This document shows positions 1-7,420 of a stretch of DNA of 64,000 nt, one piece after another (position 1 is the stretch's first letter; each line of letters begins with the position of its first letter). Position numbers and translations under genes: made by a program. The notes below the pieces were generated by a model. The model searched no databases. It was not told the origin of the DNA and worked only from the letters and a program-made list of their open reading frames with translations. The stretch is from Sphingobium psychrophilum (GTDB lineage: Bacteria > Pseudomonadota > Alphaproteobacteria > Sphingomonadales > Sphingomonadaceae): assembly GCF_012927105.1 (NCBI RefSeq), contig NZ_JABBFV010000006.1, positions 1 to 64,000 of the forward strand. The letters are read 5' to 3'.

Positions 1-59
1 CACGGCAAACATCCCCGGCCACCCCCCTTAAAAGGAGCAACCTATCCGATGGCTGGTTT

Positions 60-314
60 TTAAACCGCCACGCTCAGCAAATCGCTGGCGTTCCATTGGC
101 CTGGTTTGTCACCGCCCTCTACAGTTGATAGTGCGGCCCTGATCCGGGCTGCTACCGCATCTTCGGCTCTCTGTCGGAGACTGGCATCCGATGACGCCAG
201 GTCCCGCCTTATCCACATGAGAATTCGAGCAACGGTCGAGGCGAGGAGCGTGCAAAGAATCTGGTCCGATTGCGCATGGCGCGCATCTTCGGAAGCACCG
301 TTCGAACGGCTCAA
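60..314 (-). CDS. Small hypothetical protein, second gene of an HTH pair
   Basis: An 84-residue reading frame whose TTG start overlaps the stop of the upstream HTH gene (TTGA at 311-314), an arrangement typical of translational coupling. The product is Arg/Ala-rich and apparently soluble, with no signal peptide or membrane segment. I recognise no domain. Its place in an integrase-bearing element next to an excisionase-like HTH gene suggests an accessory role. The non-ATG start and lack of a clear ribosome site make it less certain than its neighbour. Confidence 0.45.
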   Translation of the reverse strand: MSRSNGASEDARHAQSDQILCTLLASTVARILMWIRRDLASSDASLRQRAEDAVAARIRAALSTVEGGDKPGQWNASDLLSVAV

Positions 315-556
315 TTGATCGCCGCCGCCGACTGCGACCGGCGCGCTTCAATCAACCGGCGCAGGCTCTCGACCAGGACAAGCGTAGAGCTACCCAGCTT
401 TACCACCTCAACCTCTCGATCTGCGATCAGCACATACAACGTGCTGCGACTGACGCCGATGAAACGGCAGGCGTCCGGCACACGTAGGCAGATCGGTTCA
501 ACCTTGCTGCCTGGATGCTCTACGTCCAAATTTTGGAAGGCTGTGCGCTGGGCCAT
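311..556 (-). CDS. Helix-turn-helix DNA-binding protein, AlpA/excisionase-like
   Basis: An 81-residue protein with a MerR/excisionase-type winged helix-turn-helix in the middle: the segment CRFIGVSRSTLYVLIADREV (about residues 29-48) has the sequence pattern 'cellular position-recognition helix-turn-wing' typical of AlpA, TorI and Xis-type regulators. GGAG lies 6 bases before the ATG at 556. Proteins of this kind control integrase expression or excision of P4-type elements, and an integrase lies 1.2 kb away on the same strand. The specific role is inferred. It overlaps the next gene by 4 bases. Confidence 0.65.
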   Translation of the reverse strand: MAQRTAFQNLDVEHPGSKVEPICLRVPDACRFIGVSRSTLYVLIADREVEVVKLGSSTLVLVESLRRLIEARRSQSAAAIN

Positions 557-693
557 GCGATGCTCCTTGGTGCTGGTGGTGACGAACCAGACCGCAGGGG
601 AGAAACGGCCAGCCCGCCACCGTCGTCGATTATCGGTGACGCGAAAGGTGGGCGCTACATGACGTTTCTACGCCAGAGCCTGTCATTCTACGC

Positions 694-1442
694 TCATAGG
701 CCAGCAGATTGGGTTCGCGTGGATTCCATCGGCTTTGCATGAGTGTTGCGCTGTTCCCTCAGGAAGCCGAGATTATGCACATGTGGCGTGTAGAATGTGC
801 AGACCAGCAGCACGCAATGGTAGAGACTTTCGGCGGTTTGATGAAACTCGAAGGCCGCATGTTTGTAGAGGCCCTCTTGTACGGCGAACTTCGCCAACTT
901 CTCCCGACCAACAGCGGCCTGCATCCACTCATCGAAATACTCCTGCGCTATCGCGAGCGCCTGGGCGGGCGTTTTGGGCTTGGGCTTGGGCTTGTGCAGT
1001 TCGTTGTCATCGCATTCGTAAAGCGCGATGCCGTCCTTGGCGACGTCCATGAAAAAGTACCGGCCATGGGCGAGGCCGTCATTCACCTCCTGAAGCGTGT
1101 GGACGATGAAATTGATCGGCGTCCGGATCGCCTTGGTGATCGTCTGTTCGGCATAGAGGCGTGCTTCCAGCTTCGCCCGATATGTCACCCGATCGGTAAG
1201 CCGCTTGTCGTTGACGATGATCAGGAGCTCTCCGACTGGTAGCCCTTTGCCGTATGCGGCTCATCCACCCAGCCACCGCGCGCTTAGGAGCCGTAGAGGA
1301 TGACCTTCTGGATGCGGCCCTTCTTCTTCCACTCATGCCGTGCCAGCGACAGGCTGTCCTCGAATTCCTCAAAGATGATCTGCACCAGGCGCTCAAGCTC
1401 GCGCTGCTTGTTGGCTGGCAAATGATCGAGTTCGGTACGCAT
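694..1442 (-). pseudogene. Broken nucleotidyltransferase-HEPN fusion gene
   Basis: The 5' part (start ATG at 1442, with AGGTGG upstream) encodes a 52-residue beginning of a nucleotidyltransferase ending in KVILYGS. A TAA at 1284-1286 then replaces the Tyr codon expected before ARGGW. About 35 bases further on, roughly 4 bases are missing where the catalytic DFD motif should be. After this the frame resumes as LLIIVNDKRLTDR and runs into a HEPN domain (YHCVLLVCTFYTPHVHN). The 3' end is also abnormal: after FLREQ the sequence departs from the family and stops early. Intact relatives are single proteins of about 300 residues, related to MntA/HepT toxin-antitoxin modules. The gene is therefore non-functional, with its nucleotidyltransferase active site destroyed. 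Confidence 0.8.
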
Positions 1443-1794
1443 GGATAACCACCTAGCAAGTCGGATGCAGCCATGCACCCGCTTTAGAAAGGGCACCGGA
1501 ATCGCGGGGGGGGGGGGGGCGCTGATCCAAAAAGCCGGATGCCGCCGCGATCCGGCCGCGCCGGTTAGCAAGAATCCGTAGGATTCTACTATTAGCATTG
1601 TTAAGGGCCGGATTCATGGTTCAATGTCATGATGTTAAGGCCATTTTCGGTTCCCGATAGGCCGAGTCCGCCCCCTGTCTGTTCTCCGTCTCTTACGGCA
1701 TGAAAGGACATGAAAATGTGCCGATTGCGGGGCATAGGATTGGGCGGCGCAAATGCCTTCTACCTGCCTGATGGTGTCGCGCATCGCAGCGCCC
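1443..1794. other. Noncoding stretch between integrase and HEPN pseudogene
   Basis: I see no convincing gene here. It contains a run of 14 G at 1506-1519 and a perfect 7-bp inverted repeat, AGAATCC-GTA-GGATTCT, at 1571-1587. The latter could be a small hairpin or a protein-binding site in the element; its function is unknown. Confidence 0.5.
1506..1519. repeat. Homopolymer run of 14 G
   Basis: Fourteen consecutive G residues on the + strand, just upstream of the broken HEPN gene. Such a run is prone to slippage and to assembly error, so its exact length is doubtful. Confidence 0.9.
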
Positions 1795-2970
1795 TCACTT
1801 GATCGTGGAGCAGTAGATGGACCAATCGTCCATCCGCTTGCGGCGCTTCTCTAGCAGGCTGCCACGGCGATAGGCCGCTTCCGTCTTGTCCCTGACCATA
1901 TGCGCCAGTGCCGCCTCGGCGACCTCGCCCTGTACGTCTGTTTCCTCGCTAGCCCAGTCGCGGAAGGCGGATCGGAATCCGTGGGCGGTGTAAGGCTGCT
2001 TCATTTCCCGCAGGAGCTTCGTCAGCGTCATGTCGGGCAGGGGTTTGTCCCCTTTCATGCCGGGAAAGATCAGGGGGCAATCGCGGGTCCGAAGTTCACG
2101 GCAACGCTCGATGATACGGATTGCCGGTTTCGACAGCGGGACGACATGCTCCCGCTGCGCCTTCATGCGCTCCTTGGGGATGGTCCACAGGGCGTTCTCG
2201 ACGTCGATCTCGGTCCATGCCGCACCGCGCACCTCGCCGGAGCGTGCAGCGGTCAGGATGGCAAACTGCAAGGCAAGGCGACTGAACGACTCCCGTTCGC
2301 GCAGCCTGACCATGAAGCCTGCCACATCGGCATAGGGCATAGCCGCAAAATGCCCGTCCTTCTTGGGCTGGCGTGGAAGTCCCTTGGTGATGGATCGCAT
2401 CGGTGCTTCGGTTTCACGGTAGCCCGACGCAAACGCCCAATCGAGGACCGCGCCGATGCGTTGGCGGACTCTGCGCGCCGTTTCCGGCTTGGTCAGCCAG
2501 ATTTCGGCAAGCACGTTGCGGATCATCGGCCCGGTGATCTCGGACACCCGGATATCGCCAACGATAGGGAAGGCGAAGGCTTCCAGCGTTCGCAGCCATT
2601 GCCCCTCATGCTTTTCGTTGCGCCAGGTCTTGCGGTTGGCCGCATAGACCTTGGCCGTCGCTTCCCTGAATGTCGGTATTCCGCTGGCCTTGCGCTTCTC
2701 GAACACAGGGTCGAGGCCAAGCTCCATCCAGGTCCGCACCTCGCGTGCCCGATCGCGGGCGACAGCCAGCGTGACCTTCGACGCGCTGCGCAATCCGATG
2801 TCGCGCCTGCGCCCATGCTTCTGGACGCGGCGCACCCAGCTTTTGGAGCCGGTCGCGCCGACCACCAAAAACAGGCCATCACCGTCACCGAAACGGCCCG
2901 GTCGTTTTGCTGCCTTCACACCTGTTACGGAGGCTTTCCCATGCCGATATTCTCCCACGCTTTTTACCAC
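1795..2970 (-). CDS. Tyrosine recombinase, P4-type integrase
   Basis: A 391-residue site-specific recombinase that would integrate and excise the element lying to the left of the tRNA-Ser gene. The N-terminal half carries the DUF4102-type arm-binding region (GRFGDGDGLFLVV near residue 26). The catalytic domain has all expected residues: Arg243 (AARSGEVR), His330 and Arg333 (TAHGFRSAFRDW), His357 (ALAHMV) and the nucleophile Tyr367 (AAYRRG). The start is uncertain. The open frame begins at a GTG, yet the best ribosome site (GGGAGA) precedes an ATG about 30 bases later that is out of frame by one base, so a small deletion near the 5' end is possible. Otherwise the gene looks intact and of normal length. 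Confidence 0.9.
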   Translation of the reverse strand: MVKSVGEYRHGKASVTGVKAAKRPGRFGDGDGLFLVVGATGSKSWVRRVQKHGRRRDIGLRSASKVTLAVARDRAREVRTWMELGLDPVFEKRKASGIPTFREATAKVYAANRKTWRNEKHEGQWLRTLEAFAFPIVGDIRVSEITGPMIRNVLAEIWLTKPETARRVRQRIGAVLDWAFASGYRETEAPMRSITKGLPRQPKKDGHFAAMPYADVAGFMVRLRERESFSRLALQFAILTAARSGEVRGAAWTEIDVENALWTIPKERMKAQREHVVPLSKPAIRIIERCRELRTRDCPLIFPGMKGDKPLPDMTLTKLLREMKQPYTAHGFRSAFRDWASEETDVQGEVAEAALAHMVRDKTEAAYRRGSLLEKRRKRMDDWSIYCSTIK

Positions 2971-3021
2971 ACGCCAAATCGGTCACCGACAGATGCGAGG
3001 GGATGAGGTGGGACGCGAATC

Positions 3022-3058
3022 AACCCGAAAGGCCCAGAAACACTGGGCTTTTTCGGTT
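3022..3058. terminator. Bidirectional hairpin terminator beyond tRNA-Ser
   Basis: An inverted repeat (AACCCGAAAGGCCCAG, 5-base loop, CTGGGCTTTTTCGGTT) lies about 30 bases beyond the 3' end of the tRNA-Ser gene and 50 bases before the integrase start. The strong stem with A/T-rich flanks fits a factor-independent terminator for the tRNA. It lies between the tRNA and the integrase gene. Confidence 0.65.
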
Positions 3059-3085
3059 CGCTAGGAATGCAAGAAAACAAAGAAT

Positions 3086-3177
3086 TGGCGGAGACGGAGG
3101 GATTCGAACCCTCGGTGGCCCCTTAAGGCCACGACGGTTTAGCAAACCGCTGGTTTCAGCCACTCACCCACGTCTCC
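3086..3177 (-). tRNA. tRNA-Ser (GCT anticodon)
   Basis: Read on the minus strand, the acceptor stem GGAGACG (3171-3177) pairs with CGTCTCC (3090-3096). The anticodon stem GCGGT/ACCGT encloses the loop TTGCTAA, giving anticodon GCT, which decodes AGC/AGU. There is a long variable arm (GTGGCC...GGCCAC), as expected for serine tRNA, and a T arm GAGGG-TTCGAAT-CCCTC. The 3' CCA is encoded at 3086-3088. The 3' end faces the integrase, so it is the likely attachment site of the element to the left. Confidence 0.95.
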
Positions 3178-3399
3178 GCACGAAATTTGCCCACCCAGAC
3201 AGGAGAGCAATGGCTGGCAGGGGCTATAGCGAGGGCTTTGCAGCATGGCAACGGCCTGTTTGCGGAATTTTTCGCCGTCTCTCCTCTTTCGTTCCGGCGC
3301 GGAATCGACTCGGGTCGCCGTTCGTTCATTGTCGTTTCAGCTTGCTGGTCGCAATGCCATGATATGAGATTTAAGCGGGCTTTTCGGGGAGTATCGGGC

Positions 3400-4194
3400 A
3401 TGATCGGCATCAATGGGCAGATAGGTGGCCGCATCGCGCGCGCCACGGCGCTGGTTGCGGCGCTCGCGGGCATGGCGCTGACGCCGCTCGCCGCCACAGC
3501 GCAGGTCAAGACGATCGATCCCAATACGGCGATCGATTCCGACCTCGCGCCGCCGCCGCCCGCCAACACGACCCCCACCGATCCCGGTGTCGACAGCAGC
3601 GTAAGACCCGGCGTCACCCCCTATGAAGCGCCAGCGGACAGCGCGACGGGCAACACCGCCACCGGCGCGCCGGTGACGACCAACTCGCCGCCCGCCGCCC
3701 TCCCGCCCGCCGAATCCTATCAGGAAGACGACCTGATCGGCGCGGCCGAAGGGGTGTTCGGCAAGGGCGCCGAAGGCCTCGCCGGTCTGATCGAAAAAGT
3801 GCTGAAGGATCAGGGCCGCCCCAACGCCTATATTTCCGGGCGCGAAGCGTCGGGTGCCTTCGTCGTGGGCCTGCGCTACGGGTCGGGCACGCTCAACCAT
3901 AAGGTTGAGGGCAAGCGCGAAGTTTATTGGACCGGCCCGTCGATCGGCTTCGACGTCGGCGGCAATGCGGCCAACACCTTCGTCCTCGTCTATAATCTCT
4001 ACGACAGCCAGGAACTCTACCACCGCTTCCCCGCGGCGGAGGGCACCGCCTATCTGGTCGGCGGCTTCACCGCCTCCTATCTGCGCTGGGGCAATGTCGT
4101 GCTGATCCCCATTCGCCTCGGCGTCGGTTACCGGCTGGGCATCAACGCGGGCTATATGAAGTTCAGCGAAAAGCGCACCTGGCTGCCTTTCTGA
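3400..4194 (+). CDS. eipA: EipA-family envelope protein (DUF1134)
   Basis: A 264-residue exported protein with an N-terminal signal peptide ending near ATAQ (residue 30), a long Pro/Ala/Thr-rich low-complexity stretch (about residues 40-105), and then a conserved C-terminal DUF1134 domain (about 110-264) rich in Gly and Tyr (SGAFVVGLRYGSGTL, VYWTGPSIGFDVGGNA). In Brucella and Caulobacter the family protein EipA is a small periplasmic beta-barrel needed for envelope integrity. The ATG at 3400 is chosen because GGGGAG lies 9 bases upstream and the signal peptide starts there; the frame is open further upstream without support. It stands alone between tRNA-Ser and the convergent dinB. Confidence 0.85.
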   Translation: MIGINGQIGGRIARATALVAALAGMALTPLAATAQVKTIDPNTAIDSDLAPPPPANTTPTDPGVDSSVRPGVTPYEAPADSATGNTATGAPVTTNSPPAALPPAESYQEDDLIGAAEGVFGKGAEGLAGLIEKVLKDQGRPNAYISGREASGAFVVGLRYGSGTLNHKVEGKREVYWTGPSIGFDVGGNAANTFVLVYNLYDSQELYHRFPAAEGTAYLVGGFTASYLRWGNVVLIPIRLGVGYRLGINAGYMKFSEKRTWLPF

Positions 4195-4195
4195 T

Positions 4196-4246
4196 CCTCC
4201 CCGGAACGGGGAGGGCGGTGGAGGGGGTGCGCCACTGGCGCACCCC
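4196..4246. repeat. Intergenic GC-rich hairpin repeat
   Basis: Two adjacent inverted repeats fill the gap between the convergent eipA and dinB genes: CCTCCCC-GGAAC-GGGGAGG at 4196-4214, and GGGGTGCGCCACTGGCGCACCCC ending at 4246. The first half resembles the longer repeat at 50517-50673. It may serve as a bidirectional terminator. Confidence 0.7.
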
Positions 4247-5343
4247 TACAACCCCAGCGCCAACTGCCCGCCCTGCGCCTCGCCGTCTTCCTCTTCCCCC
4301 TCCAGATTATGCACCCCCAGCCCCAGCAGCCGCGCGCCCATGCGCAGCGGCAGTTGCGCGACCAGCAATTCTCGCCCCGCCTGCGCCAGTAATTCGGGGG
4401 ACCGAACCGGCGTCGAAAAACTGCGCGACCGGGTGATGATGCGGAAATCGGCAAATTTCACCTTCAACACCACGGTCCGGCCCCAGGCCTGCGCCTTCTC
4501 GATCCGGGTCCATAGCGACGCCGCGATCCGCTCGATCTCGGCCACCAACGCCGCCTCCTCGACCAGATCGTCGAAGAAGGTGTCCTCCACGCTCACCGAC
4601 TTGCGCCCCTCGCGCTCGCGCACTGGCCGGTCATCCTGCCCCCGCGCCGCGCGATAATAATAGTCGGCGGAGCTTCCGAAATGCGTCTGGAGGAAGCGCA
4701 TGTCCCGTTCCCGCAAATCCGCGCCTGTCTCGATCCCCAGCGCCTGCATCCGCCGCGCCGTCACCGGTCCCACGCCGTGGATGCGCCGCACCGGCATCGC
4801 CGCGATGAAGGCCGGCCCCTCGCTCGGCCGCACCACGCACACGCCGTCGGGCTTGTTCTGGTCCGACGCCAGCTTGGCGATCAGCTTGTTATAGGACACG
4901 CCGGCCGACGCGGTCAGGCCGGTTTCAGCCTGGATCATCCGCCTGATCTCTTCTGCGATCTGCGTCGCCGATGCGATCCCCGGCTTGTTCACCGTCACGT
5001 CCAGATAGGCTTCGTCGAGAGAGAGCGGCTGGATGATATCAGTGAAGCGGCCGAAAATCTCCCGCACCTGGCCCGACACCGCGCGATAGACGTCGAAACG
5101 GGGCGGCACGAAGATCAGGTCGGGGCAAAGCCGCCGCGCCCGCGCGCCCGGCATGGCGGACCGCACGCCGAATGTGCGCGCTTCATAACTGCATGTCGCC
5201 ACCACGCCGCGCGGACCGGCCCCGCCCACCGCGATCGGCAATCCCCGCAGCGAAGGATCGTCGCGCTGCTCCACCGACGCATAAAAGGCGTCCATGTCGA
5301 CATGGATGATCTTGCGTACCGCTGAATCCGTGGCCGAGTCCAT
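4246..5343 (-). CDS. dinB: DNA polymerase IV (Y-family, error-prone)
   Basis: A 365-residue Y-family translesion polymerase. The catalytic carboxylates are present: IIHVDMDAFY (Asp16, Asp18) and PLSLDEAYLDV (Asp110, Glu111). The steric-gate region AFYASVEQ and the thumb helix-hairpin-helix IHGVGPVTARRMQ are present. The C-terminus ends in QLALGL, very close to the beta-clamp-binding peptide at the end of E. coli Pol IV. The ATG at 5343 lacks a strong ribosome site but gives the usual length. It is downstream of yceD on the same strand with a 47-base gap, and may be cotranscribed. No LexA box was identified. Confidence 0.95.
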   Translation of the reverse strand: MDSATDSAVRKIIHVDMDAFYASVEQRDDPSLRGLPIAVGGAGPRGVVATCSYEARTFGVRSAMPGARARRLCPDLIFVPPRFDVYRAVSGQVREIFGRFTDIIQPLSLDEAYLDVTVNKPGIASATQIAEEIRRMIQAETGLTASAGVSYNKLIAKLASDQNKPDGVCVVRPSEGPAFIAAMPVRRIHGVGPVTARRMQALGIETGADLRERDMRFLQTHFGSSADYYYRAARGQDDRPVREREGRKSVSVEDTFFDDLVEEAALVAEIERIAASLWTRIEKAQAWGRTVVLKVKFADFRIITRSRSFSTPVRSPELLAQAGRELLVAQLPLRMGARLLGLGVHNLEGEEEDGEAQGGQLALGL

Positions 5344-5390
5344 GGTTCGCTCTATGCCACCGACAGGAACGAAAGAAAAACACCGGCCTC

Positions 5391-5939
5391 TTAATTCGCG
5401 TCCTTCTCCTTCAGGCCCAGCAACACGGCAAAGGGGCTGGCCTGCTCCTCGCTCAGGACGCCGGCCTCCTTCAGATAGGCTTCCGCGTCCGACGCGCGGG
5501 GAAAGGGGGTCATCGCCAGCGCCATCGTCTCGGCCACCGCTTCACCCATGTCGATGACATGGCCGTCATAGCCGATCGTGTCGCAATCTTCCGCGTCCAG
5601 CTCCAATTCGTCGGCCGCCTGCGCCTCCTCGCTCTCGACCACGAAGCGCAGCACGAAATCGCTGTCGATCATCTCTGGCACCGGCACCCCGGTCGCGACG
5701 CACGGTTGCGCCAGTTCCGCGCGCACCCGTCCGCGTGCGATGATTGCGCCATCCTCCATCGCCACGCCATAATCGGCCTCCAGCCGGTCGAGCGCCAGCA
5801 ACCCGAATCGTAGCGCCAGCGCGTCGCGCTCCGGCTGCTTGGCTGCGATATGCAGCTTTCCCGCCAGCCGCGCGATCTGGTCGATTTTATGGGTGCGCGA
5901 AAATTCGGGTGCCAGATTGGGGGTGGGGTTGATGGTCAT
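5391..5939 (-). CDS. yceD: YceD/DUF177 protein (23S rRNA accumulation)
   Basis: A 182-residue acidic protein of the DUF177/YceD family. Bacterial and plastid members are needed for accumulation of 23S rRNA, and the gene often neighbours rpmF and plsX. The family signature is the region after residue 85 (DFVLRFVVE) with the conserved acidic segment ELDAEDCDTIGYDGHVID and an AEAVAETMALA-like helix here read as GEAVAETMALAM. The start ATG at 5939 overlaps the stop of the preceding gene (ATGA, 5936-5939), so the two are translationally coupled. A longer frame begins upstream but would run through that overlap. Confidence 0.85.
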   Translation of the reverse strand: MTINPTPNLAPEFSRTHKIDQIARLAGKLHIAAKQPERDALALRFGLLALDRLEADYGVAMEDGAIIARGRVRAELAQPCVATGVPVPEMIDSDFVLRFVVESEEAQAADELELDAEDCDTIGYDGHVIDMGEAVAETMALAMTPFPRASDAEAYLKEAGVLSEEQASPFAVLLGLKEKDAN

Positions 5940-6460
5940 CCGATATCTCCCGTCAGCAGCGCGTCGCGCGATACGCAGCCCAGCCGTGTCCATCGCGCCC
6001 GCAACGCACCCTCGACATGGTTGACCGCGCCGTCGTCCACCGCCGCGCCGCGATACAGGTTGCGCCGCAGCGCGTCTGCCAGATCGGCCCCCCCGGTCAG
6101 CGCCGCGCGATAGGCGGTGATCCGCCCGCCCAGCGCGCTCATCATCCGCCCGACATGCTTGCCGACCACCACGTCGCCAATGCCCTCCTGCCGCAATTGC
6201 CCGTCCATATCATCGACGAACAATTCGGTCAGCCACACGCTGTCCTGCGCCCCATCCTGCTGCTCCAGCCGGATCAGCACCTGCGCCAGGATCGCGACGA
6301 TCATGTCGAATCGCCCGTCCATCGTATCGGGCACCGCGCCCTCGACATACCAATGCGGCTGCCGCCCCTCGTGGATCACGGCGTTATAGAGCGGCCGCAG
6401 CCCTTCTTTGGGATCGGTTCGCCCAAACAGGCGCTGGAGGAAGGAGGGGGAAGCGGACAT
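5936..6460 (-). CDS. Ubiquinol-cytochrome c chaperone (CBP3 family)
   Basis: A 174-residue member of the CBP3/ubiquinol-cytochrome c chaperone family, which assists assembly of the cytochrome bc1 complex by binding newly made cytochrome b. Recognisable family segments are LYNAVIHEGRQPHWY near the N-terminus, the central FDMIVAILAQVLIRL helix and FVDDMDGQLRQEGIGD. The start at 6460 (MSASPSFLQRLFGR) gives a typical length; the extra upstream frame is not family-like. It is followed by yceD with a 4-base overlap, and is divergent from bamE about 160 bases away, a common order in alphaproteobacteria. Confidence 0.85.
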   Translation of the reverse strand: MSASPSFLQRLFGRTDPKEGLRPLYNAVIHEGRQPHWYVEGAVPDTMDGRFDMIVAILAQVLIRLEQQDGAQDSVWLTELFVDDMDGQLRQEGIGDVVVGKHVGRMMSALGGRITAYRAALTGGADLADALRRNLYRGAAVDDGAVNHVEGALRARWTRLGCVSRDALLTGDIG

Positions 6461-6622
6461 CGGACAACAGCTTTTCGTGACGGATCGGATGGCGACGCGC
6501 CGTCCGATGTTTTGCGCCCCTTGCCGGGGCTTGCGCATTTCCATATTGATCGCTGCGTCGCCCAATGCAATGGCGACATTGGTTTCTTGGGTTCGCGGGT
6601 CGGCCCCCCGCAGGAGAATTTC

Positions 6623-7141
6623 ATGCGTCAGTTCAGCCGTCATTCGTCAAGCGGGCGCATCCTGCTCGCGATCGGCCTCAGCGCGCTGGTGCTGGGCGCG
6701 TCTGGCTGCACGCGAATCCGCACGCATCAGGGCTATTCGATCGACAAGCTGCTGGTCGATTCGGTTCAGCCCGGCATCGACAATCGCGCCTCGGTGGAAG
6801 GGACGCTGGGCCGCCCCAGCTTCATTTCGCAATTTGGCGAGCAGGACTGGTATTATGTCTCGCGTGAAATGCGCGCGCTGGCCTTCTCCAATCCCAAGCC
6901 GGTGGAACAGACGGTGCTGCGCGTCCGCTTCGATCCGGCGGGCAATGTCACGACGGTCGATCGCATGGGGCTGGACCAGGTCGCCCATATCTCGCCCATG
7001 GGGGACAAGACCCCGACGCTGGGCCGCAACCGCAGCCTGTTCAACGAGATTTTCGGCAATATCGGCGCGGTCGGTGCCGGCGGTATGGGCGGCGGTGGCG
7101 GCGGCAGCAACACCGGCGGCGGCGGCCCGAACGGCAGCTAA
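6623..7141 (+). CDS. bamE: BamE/SmpA outer-membrane assembly lipoprotein
   Basis: A 172-residue lipoprotein of the beta-barrel assembly machine. The signal peptide ends in a lipobox (LGASGC, Cys at about residue 29), followed by the SmpA/OmlA fold: a helix with the family pattern IDNRASVEGTLGRPS and strands QDWYYVSREM and VLRVRFDPAGNVTTVD. The start at 6623 has AGGAG upstream. After the domain there is a tail of about 25 residues made almost wholly of Gly, Asn and Ser, which is not part of the E. coli protein. It is a single gene, divergent from the cytochrome bc1 chaperone gene. Confidence 0.9.
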   Translation: MRQFSRHSSSGRILLAIGLSALVLGASGCTRIRTHQGYSIDKLLVDSVQPGIDNRASVEGTLGRPSFISQFGEQDWYYVSREMRALAFSNPKPVEQTVLRVRFDPAGNVTTVDRMGLDQVAHISPMGDKTPTLGRNRSLFNEIFGNIGAVGAGGMGGGGGGSNTGGGGPNGS

Positions 7142-7162
7142 TTCAACTGGATCCTAATATTT

Positions 7163-7392
7163 CCGTTCGTCCTGAGTAGCCCCTTCGACTGCCTGCCAAG
7201 GCAGGCGCTCAGGACAGGCATTGAGCGAAGTCGGAGTCGAAGACGACCGAAGGGCAAATGGCGTATCGAAGGATCATGCAAAGCGTATGATGCTTCGATA
7301 CGGGTCTTCGACTTCACCTTTGGTGAAGTTTATCCTGAGCGCCTGCTGCAAGCAGGCAGTCGAAGGGCTCAGCCCCTACTCAGCACGAACGG
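7163..7392. repeat. Compound sphingomonad intergenic repeat
   Basis: About 230 bases of nested inverted repeats between the convergent bamE and nodT genes. The outer arms are CCGTTCGTCCTGAG and its counterpart CTCAGCACGAACGG. Inner arms include CCTTCGACTGCCTGC / GCAGGCAGTCGAAGG and ATTGAGCGAAGTCG. Related copies lie at 41672, 54821 and 59192. No gene is seen here. Confidence 0.8.
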
Positions 7393-7420
7393 AGTTGGTA
7401 GCGGTGTGGCCGTCCAACAC

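Noticed and set aside
1..59. Short frame after AAGGAG at the left edge (ATG at 50)
   Set aside because: It stops after four codons and has no features.
694..1598. Two separate small genes (HEPN protein and N-terminal fragment)
   Set aside because: The intervening bases encode the missing family residues with one stop and one small deletion, so one broken gene explains both.
7163..7392. Possible CRISPR array or small RNA gene
   Set aside because: The repeats are inverted and nested, not direct with regular spacers, and copies occur elsewhere between genes.
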